9,212 nucleotides of DNA from JBBROS01 sp963752225 (GTDB lineage Bacteria > Pseudomonadota > Alphaproteobacteria > Acetobacterales > Acetobacteraceae), in the NCBI GenBank assembly GCA_963752225.1, contig CAVVXS010000004.1, forward strand, positions 1-9,212, written 5' to 3'. Made by a program: the position numbers and the translations under genes. The notes beneath the pieces are model-generated. The model made no database searches. It was not told where the DNA came from and saw only the letters and a program-made list of their open reading frames with translations. How positions within the stretch are numbered: the stretch's first letter is position 1; each line of letters starts with the position of its first letter. Shown here piece by piece: positions 1 through 6,564 of the stretch.

Positions 1-51
1 CGGTCACGAGTAGCGTGATTCGGTCGGTGTTGCGCCGCGACGGAGTTTGTC

Positions 52-1107
52 ATGCCAGGCGCGATCAAGATCACCCGTGACGAGCACACAGCGGAGCATC
101 TTCCGCTAGCGGCTTCGCGCTGCAAGGACAGCCGAGCCTCGCGCCGTATGCTGGCCTGGCTTTTATCCTGGATGGCCATTCGCGTGCTGCGGCGGCGCAG
201 GCGGCCGGCATGGATCGGCAAACGTTGCGCGACTGGGTGCACCGCTACAACGAACAGGGCCTGCAGGGTCTAGCCAACAACTGGGGCGGCGGCCGCAAAG
301 CACTGCTGGGCGCGCCGCAAACGGAGCGGCTGGCCGAGTTGGTCCGCCAAGGGCCTGACCCGGCCGAGCACGGCGTGGTGCGGTGGCGGCGGGTGGACCT
401 GGCACGGGTCCTCCAGGCCGAGTTCGGCGTGAGCGTCGCCGAGCGCACGGTTGGCACGCTGCTACGCAGGCTTGGGTTCCGGCGCCTTTCGGCCCGGCCG
501 CAGCATCCCCGGCAGGACCTGGCGGCCCAGGAGACGCACAAAAAAACTTCGCCGACTTGGTCGCGGCCGCAATCCCCGACCGCGCCCGCGGCAAGCCGAT
601 CGAGGTCTGGTGCCAGGATGAAGCCAGGGTCGGCCAGCAGGGCAGCCTGACCTACGTCTGGGCGGAACGGGGCAGCCGTGCACCGCGGCCCCGCGACACA
701 CGTTACGAGTGGACCTACTTGTTCGGTGCGGTGTGCCCAGAGCGCGGCTGCGGCGCAGGCCTGGTGCTGCCACACGCCAACACCGCAGCGATGAACCTAC
801 ACCTGGTCGAGATCGGCCGCACGGTCACGCCGGGCGCGCATGCCGTGCTCGTGCTCGACGGTGCAGGCTGGCACAAACTGGGCGGCGCGTTGCGCTACCC
901 GACAACATCAGCTTGCTGACGCTGCCTCCCTACTCGCCCAAATTGAACCCGGTCGAGAACATCTGGCAGTTCCTGCGCCAAACCTATCTCAGCAACCGGG
1001 TGTTCGCCACCTACGACGCCATCCTCGACGCCTGCTGCCACCCCTGGAACGCCCTGACCGAACAGCCCGCACGCATCCGATCCATCGCAAGGCGAAACTG
1101 GATGTAA
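52..1107 (+). pseudogene. IS630-family DDE transposase, three single-base frameshifts
   Basis: Read in three successive frames, this gives one collinear IS630-type transposase of about 352 residues, the usual length. It begins MPGAIKITRDEHTAE and continues with a helix-turn-helix region (MDRQTLRDWVHRYNEQGLQG, about 210-269). The DDE catalytic blocks follow: EVWCQDEARVG near 602-634, VLVLDGAGWH near 847-876 and SPKLNPVENIW near 937-969. The frame is lost in three places. At 156/157 GCCTGG probably was GCCCTGG, which restores MLALAFILDGH. At 540-546 a run of seven A probably was eight, restoring HKKNFADL. Near 895-898 one base is missing before ACCCGACAAC, restoring ALR-L-PDNISLL. Each break costs one base and coding resumes at once, with no in-frame stop inside the reconstructed frame. 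That suggests recent inactivation or sequence error. The start at 52 fits the family N-terminus. Confidence 0.9.
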
Positions 1108-1140
1108 GTCAGAGCATGAAGCTGCTGATATCACTCTGAC
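1108..1140. repeat. Inverted repeat just after the transposase stop
   Basis: GTCAGAG at 1108-1114 and CTCTGAC at 1134-1140 form perfect 7-bp arms around a 19-base spacer. It begins on the base after the transposase stop codon. It could be a subterminal hairpin of the insertion sequence's right end or a weak terminator, but there is no T-run after it. Seven matching bases is modest evidence, and the functional role is inference. Confidence 0.4.
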
Positions 1141-1246
1141 GGTCCGCGCGCCAATGGCAACGTATGGCCCGCACACGGCGCGGCTGCGCTGCCTGCGCCC
1201 TTGCTGCGCCCCGCTCCGCGTCACACATGCCCGTCAGCACATTCGC

Positions 1247-1253
1247 AAGGAGG
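1247..1253 (+). promoter_or_regulatory. Strong Shine-Dalgarno sequence that sets the 1259 start
   Basis: AAGGAGG lies 5 bases before the ATG at 1259-1261. It is the clearest ribosome binding site in the window. It decides between this ATG and the in-frame ATG at 1154, which has no comparable site and would add a Cys/Arg-rich stretch unlike the rest of the protein. Confidence 0.8.
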
Positions 1254-1258
1254 CTGGG

Positions 1259-1696
1259 ATGGCGTTCAAAGGCAAGCCGCCCGGGAGCGGGGCGGGCGAC
1301 ATGTCCAGGCGCACGGAGCAATTGCGGCCCGCGATCATGTTGAGCCCGCGCGAAGTGGAGCTAGCCCGGCGCATGCGCCGGGCCGGGCAGGAGCCGGACG
1401 CCATTGCCGCCGCCCTCGGCTTTCCGCTCGACGAGGTCGAGAAGGCGCTGGTGCAGATGCGCATGCCGCGTCCAGAAACCACCCGCGGGACGCTCAACGT
1501 CACCTTGGCCGCCCACCGGGTCGTGCTGGCGGAACGGCGCGGGAACGAGCCACTGTGGCAGACCTTCGACCGCCTGGTGGACGAGTTGCTGCGGCTGCGC
1601 AGCCAAGTCGCGGGCAGTGAGCGGCCGACGGCCCGGGCGGGCACAGCGCGGCAGCGGGCGGCGCCGGCGGCCTTGCCCATGCTTCCTGGGCTGTGA
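1259..1696 (+). CDS. Small putative DNA-binding protein (helix-turn-helix-like), unknown family
   Basis: A 145-residue protein that I do not recognise as a named family. Residues about 30-70 (SPREVELARRMRRAGQEPD then AIAAALGFPLDEVEKAL) look like a helix-turn-helix of the homeodomain/sigma-region-4 kind. Residues 78-115 (GTLNVTLAAHRVVLAERRG then NEPLWQTFDRLVDELLRL) have a short beta-strand followed by two amphipathic helices, as in ribbon-helix-helix proteins. The tail (116-145) is Ala/Pro/Arg-rich and probably disordered. No signal peptide or membrane segment is seen, so a cytoplasmic, DNA-binding role is inferred. It is the only intact + strand gene. It lies alone downstream of the insertion sequence, with about 120 bases between them, and converges on the ATPase gene: its TGA (1694-1696) touches the neighbour's stop on the other strand, with no room for a terminator between. 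Coding quality is supported by the strong ribosome binding site. Confidence 0.75.
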   Translation: MAFKGKPPGSGAGDMSRRTEQLRPAIMLSPREVELARRMRRAGQEPDAIAAALGFPLDEVEKALVQMRMPRPETTRGTLNVTLAAHRVVLAERRGNEPLWQTFDRLVDELLRLRSQVAGSERPTARAGTARQRAAPAALPMLPGL

Positions 1697-3331
1697 TCAG
1701 CGCGCCGCCGGCGACGGGGAGCGCGCTGCGGCACGCGACGCCGAACGGGTCGGCCGCGCCCAGCCATGCGCCGCAATCAGGCCGGCGGCCTCCGAGTTGC
1801 CGTGCTCGGCGGAGGCCTTAAGCAGCTTGCGGCCGTCCGCCTCTTGCCCGATCGCCAGCAGCATCTGGCCCAGGCGCAGCAGCCGGGCCGAAGCGACGGG
1901 GTCGCCGCGCGTGGCGTCCGGCGCCGGCCGGTGCGGAGGCGCGGCCGTCACAGCGGCGACGCGCGTGTCCGACGGCTCAGCGATGACCGGGGCCGGAAGC
2001 GCCACGAACGGTTGATCTGCCGCTTGCGTCGGTTTTTTGCCCGGCGGCGCCGCAACCGGATCCAACATCCCGGCCGCCGTCTCCGCACGGGCGAGGATCG
2101 CGACTGGCGTCGGCCCGTTCGCCGGCGCCGCCATGGCAACCGGCGGCCTCGCGGCGGCGGCCGCCACTGGCTGCACGTTAACCGCCAGCACCGGACCGGA
2201 CTCCGCCACGTCTGGTTGCGGATCATCGACGGGCAGCGCCGCCAAGGTCGCGATGTGGGGAGCGGCGGCGGGACCGGACCAGGCCGTGTGCAAGCCGCTG
2301 CCGTTACGAAGCCCGTTCACGCCGGTGCGGAGGTCAGGCCGGCCCACGAGAATGAGCGCGACGCTCGCCACGAGGACCAACGCGCCGGCGCCGATCAGCT
2401 GAGCGCGGCGCCGGGCCCGGAGCGACGGCCCCACTTGTTCGATGACGGCGGGCACGGTCTGCAGCGTGTCCCACGAGGTGGCATCGAAGATCGGCTCGGC
2501 CTGGTGCGGCAGGTTGCGCCGGCGCATCGCGCCGACGCCGCGCCGGAACTTGGATGCGGGCGCCTCGAACGGAGCGCGGACGCCGGCGGCGACCGGAGTG
2601 GCGGCAGCCTTGGCGGGCGCCGGCGCTCGCCGGGCCGGGCCTGGCTCGGCGCTGCCCCGGCCGAACGGCGGTGCTGCGTCGTGCCCGTGCAGCGGCGCCC
2701 ACGCATCCGCCTCGATCTGGCCGCGCCAGGGCGAGACGACGCGGCGTAACCGTTCCGCCGCGGCTTCGTCGCAGATTCGCTCGATCAGGCGGTCCGCTAT
2801 CCCGGGTGTGCGGGCCCCGCTCTCGGGCAGCTTCGCCATCGCCCGCAGCACGAACGCGTCTACCGGCGCCGGCAGCTCGGACCGGCGCACCTCGACAAAG
2901 GCGCGCACGTCGCTCCGGCTCATCGGTTGCACCGGCACCACGCGCGTGTCCGGGCGCCGGGTGCGGATCACGGCGACCAGGTCGGGGTGGACCGCCAGGA
3001 CGCGGACGAGTTCGAGCGGCGGCTCGAGCAGGCCGTCGATCGCGTCAGCCTCGACGTCGTCAACCATGTCGATCGCGAGGCCGGGCCGGATCGCTTCGCC
3101 GGGAGTGCGGATCGCGGTCTCTCGCCGCCGCATGCCGGTGGCGACCGCGACCAGCGTGTAGGTCTTGCCGCATCCTTCGCCGCCGGCCAGAAGGATCAGC
3201 CCGGGCCCGTTGGCGATGGCCAAGACCAGGTGGCCGCAGGTTGCGACCCAGGACGGAAACTGGATCGGCCGCGGTGGTCCCTGCTGCCAGGCCGATCTGC
3301 GGACGATATCGGCTAGCCCGTGCGCGTGCAT
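1697..3331 (-). CDS. ExeA/GspA-like P-loop ATPase with one membrane segment and a Sel1-like C-terminus
   Basis: A 544-residue protein. The cytoplasmic N-terminal domain carries a clear Walker A motif, GGEGCGKT, at residues 50-57. A candidate Walker B region (LAIDMVDDVEA) follows at about 86-95 and a helical lid region extends to about 200. A low-complexity Ala/Pro linker follows, then one membrane helix at about 311-330 (LIGAGALVLVASVALILVG). The next part (330-478) is Pro/Ala/Val-rich and presumably periplasmic. Residues about 479-523 (ASARLLRLGQMLLAIGQEAD, then KASAEHGNSEAAGLIAAHG) look like a Sel1/TPR-type repeat. The order ATPase, membrane helix, periplasmic module resembles ExeA/GspA, whose ATPase lies inside and whose peptidoglycan-binding part lies outside, but the usual N-terminal FFG...PF motif is absent. 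It is last in the operon, 61 bases after the acyltransferase. The start is ATG at 3331; a TTG directly before it (3334) is an alternative, and no strong ribosome binding site decides. The exact function is unknown. Confidence 0.8.
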   Translation of the reverse strand: MHAHGLADIVRRSAWQQGPPRPIQFPSWVATCGHLVLAIANGPGLILLAGGEGCGKTYTLVAVATGMRRRETAIRTPGEAIRPGLAIDMVDDVEADAIDGLLEPPLELVRVLAVHPDLVAVIRTRRPDTRVVPVQPMSRSDVRAFVEVRRSELPAPVDAFVLRAMAKLPESGARTPGIADRLIERICDEAAAERLRRVVSPWRGQIEADAWAPLHGHDAAPPFGRGSAEPGPARRAPAPAKAAATPVAAGVRAPFEAPASKFRRGVGAMRRRNLPHQAEPIFDATSWDTLQTVPAVIEQVGPSLRARRRAQLIGAGALVLVASVALILVGRPDLRTGVNGLRNGSGLHTAWSGPAAAPHIATLAALPVDDPQPDVAESGPVLAVNVQPVAAAAARPPVAMAAPANGPTPVAILARAETAAGMLDPVAAPPGKKPTQAADQPFVALPAPVIAEPSDTRVAAVTAAPPHRPAPDATRGDPVASARLLRLGQMLLAIGQEADGRKLLKASAEHGNSEAAGLIAAHGWARPTRSASRAAARSPSPAAR

Positions 3332-3392
3332 CAATGCGCCACGCGCCGGTGCCGGCCGGCCATGCCGCGGCCAGGGCGGGACATCGAGCCGC

Positions 3393-4508
3393 TCACGCCG
3401 ACACCGTCACGACCGCATCCGAGACGGCGGCACCGGCCGGGCCCCGCAACCGCTCCATTTGCTCGCCGGCCAGCAAGGCGCCGCGGCCGAGCAGGGTGCG
3501 GGCGCCGACAAAGGACGCCAACTCGGTCCGGGCGTCGGCAAAGCGGAACTTGTAGGGTTCGTCGCCGCACAGGAAGTCCACCTCCGGCAAGCCGCGGTCG
3601 AACGCCCACACCAACTGCTCGACGATCGCCAGGGTGCCCGGCGAAGCGCGGTCGAAGCGGGGGTCGAACGCGGAAAAGAATGCAGCCACCTGGCGCTCTT
3701 GCACCACACTGACGAGGCCTGCAACCAGAACGCCGTCGCATTCGAGCCGAAACACCTGCAGGCACGAGCAGGATCGCAAATAATCGAACAGGTGGCGCAA
3801 CGTGCAGGCGTCGTGGTCGAGCACCACGCTGCGCTGACCGGTGGCGGCCAGCCATTGGCGTTTCAGCTCGATCATGCGTTCGAAGATGGCGTCGTCGCGG
3901 CCGCTCCGGCCGTCGCCGATCACGACCGACAACGCGCCCATCTCGCCGATGATGCGCTTGCCGCGCGTATGATTGTTGCGTGCCTTCTTGTTAAGCGTGC
4001 GGAACCACGCCGCTCCGGTTAGGCCGCGCGAGCGGACCTGCAATGTCTGGTCGGCACGCCGGCTGGGCCGCAACGGCACGGGACGGTCGCTGCCGCTGCC
4101 GGCCAGAAGCCGGATGGTCGCGCCGGGGCGCACGTGGCTGAGATAGGCGACATGGAAGTCGCCGGCCCCGGCCATGGCGCGCCACGCCATTGCTAGGCCG
4201 GGCCCGCCCGGCGGCCAGGCCAGCGCGTCACAATAGTCGCTGCAGGCCTTGGCCGCCCATTCCAGCACCCGCAGGCCGCGACGCCGGCTGATGGCCCCGG
4301 GGATGGCGGCCACGAGATCGTCGCCGTCCCAGCACAAGCCGACCAGCAGGTCGGGACCCTCGCCCGGAGGCTGCGCCGTCAACCAGGCGCGGATCCAGCC
4401 ATGGCTTTGGAACACGCTCCGCCCGGTACCGCGCCACAAACGGTCCCAGGCTGGACCGAGCGCGTCGAACCGCGCCGCGCTCGTGACGATCTCGGTGCGG
4501 AGGCTCAC
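3393..4508 (-). CDS. CelD/BcsL-family (FemAB-like) GNAT acyltransferase
   Basis: A 371-residue cytoplasmic protein of the Acetyltransf_6 type, found in cellulose and exopolysaccharide loci as CelD/BcsL-like proteins. The hallmark near the C-terminus is DFLCGDEPYKFRFADARTEL at residues 311-330, very close to the family's FDFLxGDEPYKxxW block. The N-terminal half has the usual WDRLW...VFQSHGWIRAW segment (21-43). The GNAT fold core is in the second half (about 165-330). It probably transfers an acyl or aminoacyl group to a glycan or lipid precursor; donor and acceptor cannot be read from sequence. The start is GTG at 4508, overlapping the hydroxylase stop as GTGA, which implies translational coupling. 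The frame is open further upstream to 4793, but that part lies entirely inside the hydroxylase gene and is Arg/Pro-rich shadow sequence, so the long start is not used. Confidence 0.88.
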   Translation of the reverse strand: MSLRTEIVTSAARFDALGPAWDRLWRGTGRSVFQSHGWIRAWLTAQPPGEGPDLLVGLCWDGDDLVAAIPGAISRRRGLRVLEWAAKACSDYCDALAWPPGGPGLAMAWRAMAGAGDFHVAYLSHVRPGATIRLLAGSGSDRPVPLRPSRRADQTLQVRSRGLTGAAWFRTLNKKARNNHTRGKRIIGEMGALSVVIGDGRSGRDDAIFERMIELKRQWLAATGQRSVVLDHDACTLRHLFDYLRSCSCLQVFRLECDGVLVAGLVSVVQERQVAAFFSAFDPRFDRASPGTLAIVEQLVWAFDRGLPEVDFLCGDEPYKFRFADARTELASFVGARTLLGRGALLAGEQMERLRGPAGAAVSDAVVTVSA

Positions 4509-5515
4509 GTCCGCCCGGCAGTCCGCTCGGGCGCGGGAAGCGGCCGCTGAATTGGCAGCAGGCGGCGCCACGACAAGTGCCGGCCCATGCGCGACACCGG
4601 CAGCAGATACAATCCGCGCAACGATTGATAATCGTCCGCCTCGCGGTCGGCTAGGCCGAACGCGAAGCGCTCGTTGGGTTCCGGCACGGCCAGGGTGCCA
4701 AACAGCCGGTCCCACACCGACAGCATCAGGCCGAAGTTGCGGTCGTAGTGCCGCGGGTCGGTGCTGTGGTGCAGTTGGTGATAGTGCGGGCACAGCAGCA
4801 CGGCGTTGACCACGCGCCCGAATGAAATCCGCAAGTGGGTGTGCCGCACGAAGTCCATCATGAGGATGTTGCGCAGCACGTAGACGTTGATCCCGAGGAC
4901 GGTGAGCTCAACCGGGTCGAACACGAAGAACAGCCAGATCCCGTAGATCGGACCGGTCAGCAGGCCGTCCCACATCTTGTTCATGACCTCGTCCAGCGGG
5001 TGCACGCGATCCTTGGTGGTGCCGACCATGACTTCGGCGGAATGGTGCACCTTGTGCAGCTCCCACAGCACCGGAATCCGATGCTGCAGCGTGTGGTAGA
5101 GGTAATAGGACAGGTCGTAGACGAGCAGCATCGACAGGGTGAACAGGACCAGCAGCCAAGGGCTCGGGTCGGCTTTGGGAAACGGCAACGGCCCCAGCGC
5201 GGCGCGCAGGGCAGTGTTGGTGGCCGAGCCGATCGCGGCGGCGACGGTGATGCCGGCCGGCAGGGCGATCGGCCACATGACGAGCTTGCGGGTGATCCAG
5301 AACAACACATCGGCGCGGGCCGAGGGATGCGTCAGGACCGCCCGCGGGAATACAAAGTCAAGGACGCCGCGCGGCGTGCGTGGGTGCTCCGAGCGAAGGA
5401 ACACGATCAGCGCCGAGACCACGATCGAGGCCAGCAGCAGCCCGGCCGCGGCCCCGCTCGGCCCGGACAGCCGGGCTGCGGCCGCGTTGAACAGGGTTTG
5501 GCTCACCGCCGCCAC
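4505..5515 (-). CDS. Fatty acid hydroxylase / sterol desaturase superfamily membrane protein
   Basis: A 336-residue integral membrane di-iron oxygenase. The histidine clusters that bind the metals are all present: HTLQH (141-145), HKVHH (154-158), HTH (225-227) and HYHQLHH (244-250), with a further His at 256. Membrane segments are visible at about 22-40, 73-92, 119-139 and 186-205, so the iron site would face the cytoplasm. Members hydroxylate or desaturate fatty acyl chains, sterols, carotenoids or alkylglycerols; the substrate here is not identifiable. Its place between a regulator and a glycan acyltransferase suggests a lipid or lipid-linked envelope component. The start is GTG at 5515, supported by GGAGGG 9 bases upstream; a GTG at 5506 is the in-frame alternative. 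The stop overlaps the next gene's start (GTGA). The family call is firm. Confidence 0.92.
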   Translation of the reverse strand: MAAVSQTLFNAAAARLSGPSGAAAGLLLASIVVSALIVFLRSEHPRTPRGVLDFVFPRAVLTHPSARADVLFWITRKLVMWPIALPAGITVAAAIGSATNTALRAALGPLPFPKADPSPWLLVLFTLSMLLVYDLSYYLYHTLQHRIPVLWELHKVHHSAEVMVGTTKDRVHPLDEVMNKMWDGLLTGPIYGIWLFFVFDPVELTVLGINVYVLRNILMMDFVRHTHLRISFGRVVNAVLLCPHYHQLHHSTDPRHYDRNFGLMLSVWDRLFGTLAVPEPNERFAFGLADREADDYQSLRGLYLLPVSRMGRHLSWRRLLPIQRPLPAPERTAGRT

Positions 5516-5524
5516 GCCGCGCCG

Positions 5525-5530
5525 CCCTCC
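5525..5530 (-). promoter_or_regulatory. Shine-Dalgarno sequence for the hydroxylase gene
   Basis: GGAGGG on the - strand is placed 9 bases before the GTG start at 5515. It favours that start over the internal GTG at 5506 and lies in the 52-base gap after the regulator's stop. Confidence 0.6.
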
Positions 5531-5567
5531 GCCATCGCCCGGCCGAGGCGGGCAGACAGCCCAACGC

Positions 5568-6314
5568 TCACTCTGCGGGCGCCGTCGTCACCGCATCGAA
5601 CGACTTGTCGGCGCCATGATCGGGCGGAAACGGCACCGGGATGCCGAGCGGGCCGAGATGCGACACGTCGAAGCCGAGTGGCGCGTGGCTGGCAATGGCC
5701 CGGCGGTAGAACGCAGCGGCCTCGCCGCGGCTGCGCAGGCTGAGCTTCTCGAGGATGTTGTGCACGTGGTTCTTCACCGTGGCGTCGGTGATCCCCAGCC
5801 GCCGGGCGATCTGCTTGTTGGCTCGGCCATCGGCCAGCAGCTCGATCACGTCGATCTCGCGCCGCGTCAGCACATCGATCCCGACCTGGCGGTCCTGGGC
5901 ATGCGGCCGGCTGGCGAACTGGTTGAGTAGCAGGGCCGAAAGCCTGCTTGGGTAGACGACCTCGCCAGCCGCGACGCGCATGAGCATCGAGACGATCGTG
6001 GCGGCGCTGGCGTCGGGCTCGAGGTAGCCCGAAATGCCGACCCTCGCCCATGCAACGAAATCCTCGTCGCGGTCCCCGAGTGCGAGCACGCCGATGCGCG
6101 TGCCCGGGTGCGAGGCGCGGAATTCGGCCACCTGCCTGATCCCTTCGCCGGCTTCGGACAGGACGAACAGGACGCGCGGCGAAGTTCGGAGCTGAGACCA
6201 GGAGGATGGCGCGAGTTCCATCGCGTCAACCGGACCAGGATAGCCGCTTGCCGCAACGAGGGCACAAAGCGCATCGCGAACGAAGCGCAGCTTGCTGGTC
6301 ACGACAATTGCCAT
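5568..6314 (-). CDS. LuxR/NarL-type transcription regulator with degenerate receiver domain
   Basis: A 248-residue two-domain regulator. The C-terminal LuxR helix-turn-helix is clear at residues 149-205 (LTRREIDVIELLADGRANKQ, then IARRLGITDATVKNHVHNIL). The N-terminal 1-120 follows the receiver fold, ending in GYLEPDAS...VAAGEVVYPSRL, as in NarL/FixJ proteins. The phosphorylation residues are missing: the acidic pair after strand 1 reads TS (6-7), the acceptor Asp position near VLFVLSE (49-54) is not Asp, and the conserved Lys before DAS is replaced (LEP). It is probably a pseudo-receiver, so control by phosphorylation is unlikely. The tail after 205 (about 43 residues) is an extension beyond the usual NarL length. 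The start is ATG at 6314, with GAGG 5 bases upstream (6320-6323); the in-frame ATG at 6365 has no ribosome binding site. It is first in the four-gene operon and may control the operon or the neighbouring glycan genes. Confidence 0.88.
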   Translation of the reverse strand: MAIVVTSKLRFVRDALCALVAASGYPGPVDAMELAPSSWSQLRTSPRVLFVLSEAGEGIRQVAEFRASHPGTRIGVLALGDRDEDFVAWARVGISGYLEPDASAATIVSMLMRVAAGEVVYPSRLSALLLNQFASRPHAQDRQVGIDVLTRREIDVIELLADGRANKQIARRLGITDATVKNHVHNILEKLSLRSRGEAAAFYRRAIASHAPLGFDVSHLGPLGIPVPFPPDHGADKSFDAVTTAPAE

Positions 6315-6564
6315 GCGATCCTCATTCGTCCGGATATCACGTGGCAGGCTGCGTATGCTTGCCATGTCGGCGCCGGGCCGGCAGCCCCATGGCCGACAGC
6401 ATGTACAGCGGGCCTGTCCGCCCCTCGTTGGTGGTCAGCGCGTCAGAACGCCCGTGCTCCTGTTCCACGATAAAGTGGATATCACGATGCGTTACCGATA
6501 ACAAACGAAAAATCTCAGAAAAAAGAATGTGTATCGAGCGACCCGTTAGGCTGGGCTTGAGGCG
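6315..6564 (-). promoter_or_regulatory. Intergenic region with AT-rich island, likely promoter/operator of the luxR operon
   Basis: These 250 bases hold no convincing gene. Most of the stretch is GC-rich, but about 6463-6535 is clearly AT-rich for this genome, including runs of A at 6508-6525. The word GGATATCACG occurs twice (6332-6341 and 6477-6486). CCAC-GATAAA-GTGG at 6465-6478 is a small dyad that overlaps the second copy. GTTAxxxxTAAC, another partial dyad, lies at about 6491-6502. The island sits upstream of the regulator gene and downstream of the GINT1_N-like gene, all on the - strand, so a promoter for the regulator operon is the simplest reading. No convincing -35/-10 pair could be fixed. 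Confidence 0.45.
6332..6486. repeat. Pair of direct repeats GGATATCACG upstream of the regulator gene
   Basis: The copies are at 6332-6341 and 6477-6486, identical over 10 bases and 145 bases apart. The proximal one lies 18 bases before the regulator start codon and the distal one inside the AT-rich island. Two copies in this position would fit an operator for autoregulation, but two 10-mers are thin evidence and no third strong copy is seen. Confidence 0.35.

Larger units (their letters stand above)
1..1140 (+). mobile_element. IS630-family insertion sequence, degenerate; ends not resolved
   Basis: The element is recognised from its transposase remnant (52-1107). A size of about 1.1 kb is normal for IS630-family elements, which move by a DDE transposase and insert at TA dinucleotides. 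I could not find a convincing pair of terminal inverted repeats. The best left/right match is AGCGTGAT at 12-19 against the reverse complement of 1130-1137 (AGAGTGAT, 7 of 8), which is weak. The left tip may lie just outside the window. The right tip is probably between the transposase stop at 1107 and about 1140, where a perfect 7-bp inverted repeat is seen. The boundaries given are therefore the window edge and the end of that repeat. With three frame breaks in the transposase the copy should not move by itself, although an intact copy elsewhere could mobilise it if the ends are sound. Confidence 0.6.

Noticed and set aside
12..1137. AGCGTGAT / ATCACTCT as terminal inverted repeats of the insertion sequence
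   Set aside because: Only 7 of 8 bases match and similarity does not extend, so it is not convincing as the element's ends.
1154..1258. Upstream ATG start for the small DNA-binding protein
   Set aside because: No ribosome binding site, and the extra residues are unlike the rest; AAGGAGG points to 1259.
2554..3555. Long + strand open frame opposite the ATPase gene (333 codons)
   Set aside because: It is an Arg/Ala/Pro-rich antisense shadow typical of GC-rich DNA, has no recognisable domain, and the - strand frame has a Walker A motif and a membrane helix.
4509..4793. Longer N-terminus for the CelD-like acyltransferase
   Set aside because: It lies wholly inside the hydroxylase gene, has Arg/Pro-rich composition, and the GTGA overlap gives a normal start.
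4835..5743. Long + strand open frame opposite the hydroxylase gene
   Set aside because: It is the complement of a well-recognised di-iron membrane enzyme; the His/Asp/Gln-rich translation is a shadow.
6315..6365. Longer N-terminus for the LuxR-type regulator from ATG 6365
   Set aside because: No ribosome binding site there, while ATG 6314 has GAGG at good spacing and matches the usual receiver start.
6440..6470. GGAAC...CGTT on the - strand as a general stress (EcfG-type) promoter
   Set aside because: The two words are only about 11 bases apart, too short for the 16-17 base spacing expected.
6500..6530. T-rich stretch on the - strand after the GINT1_N-like gene as a terminator
   Set aside because: No GC-rich hairpin precedes the T-runs, so an intrinsic terminator is not supported.
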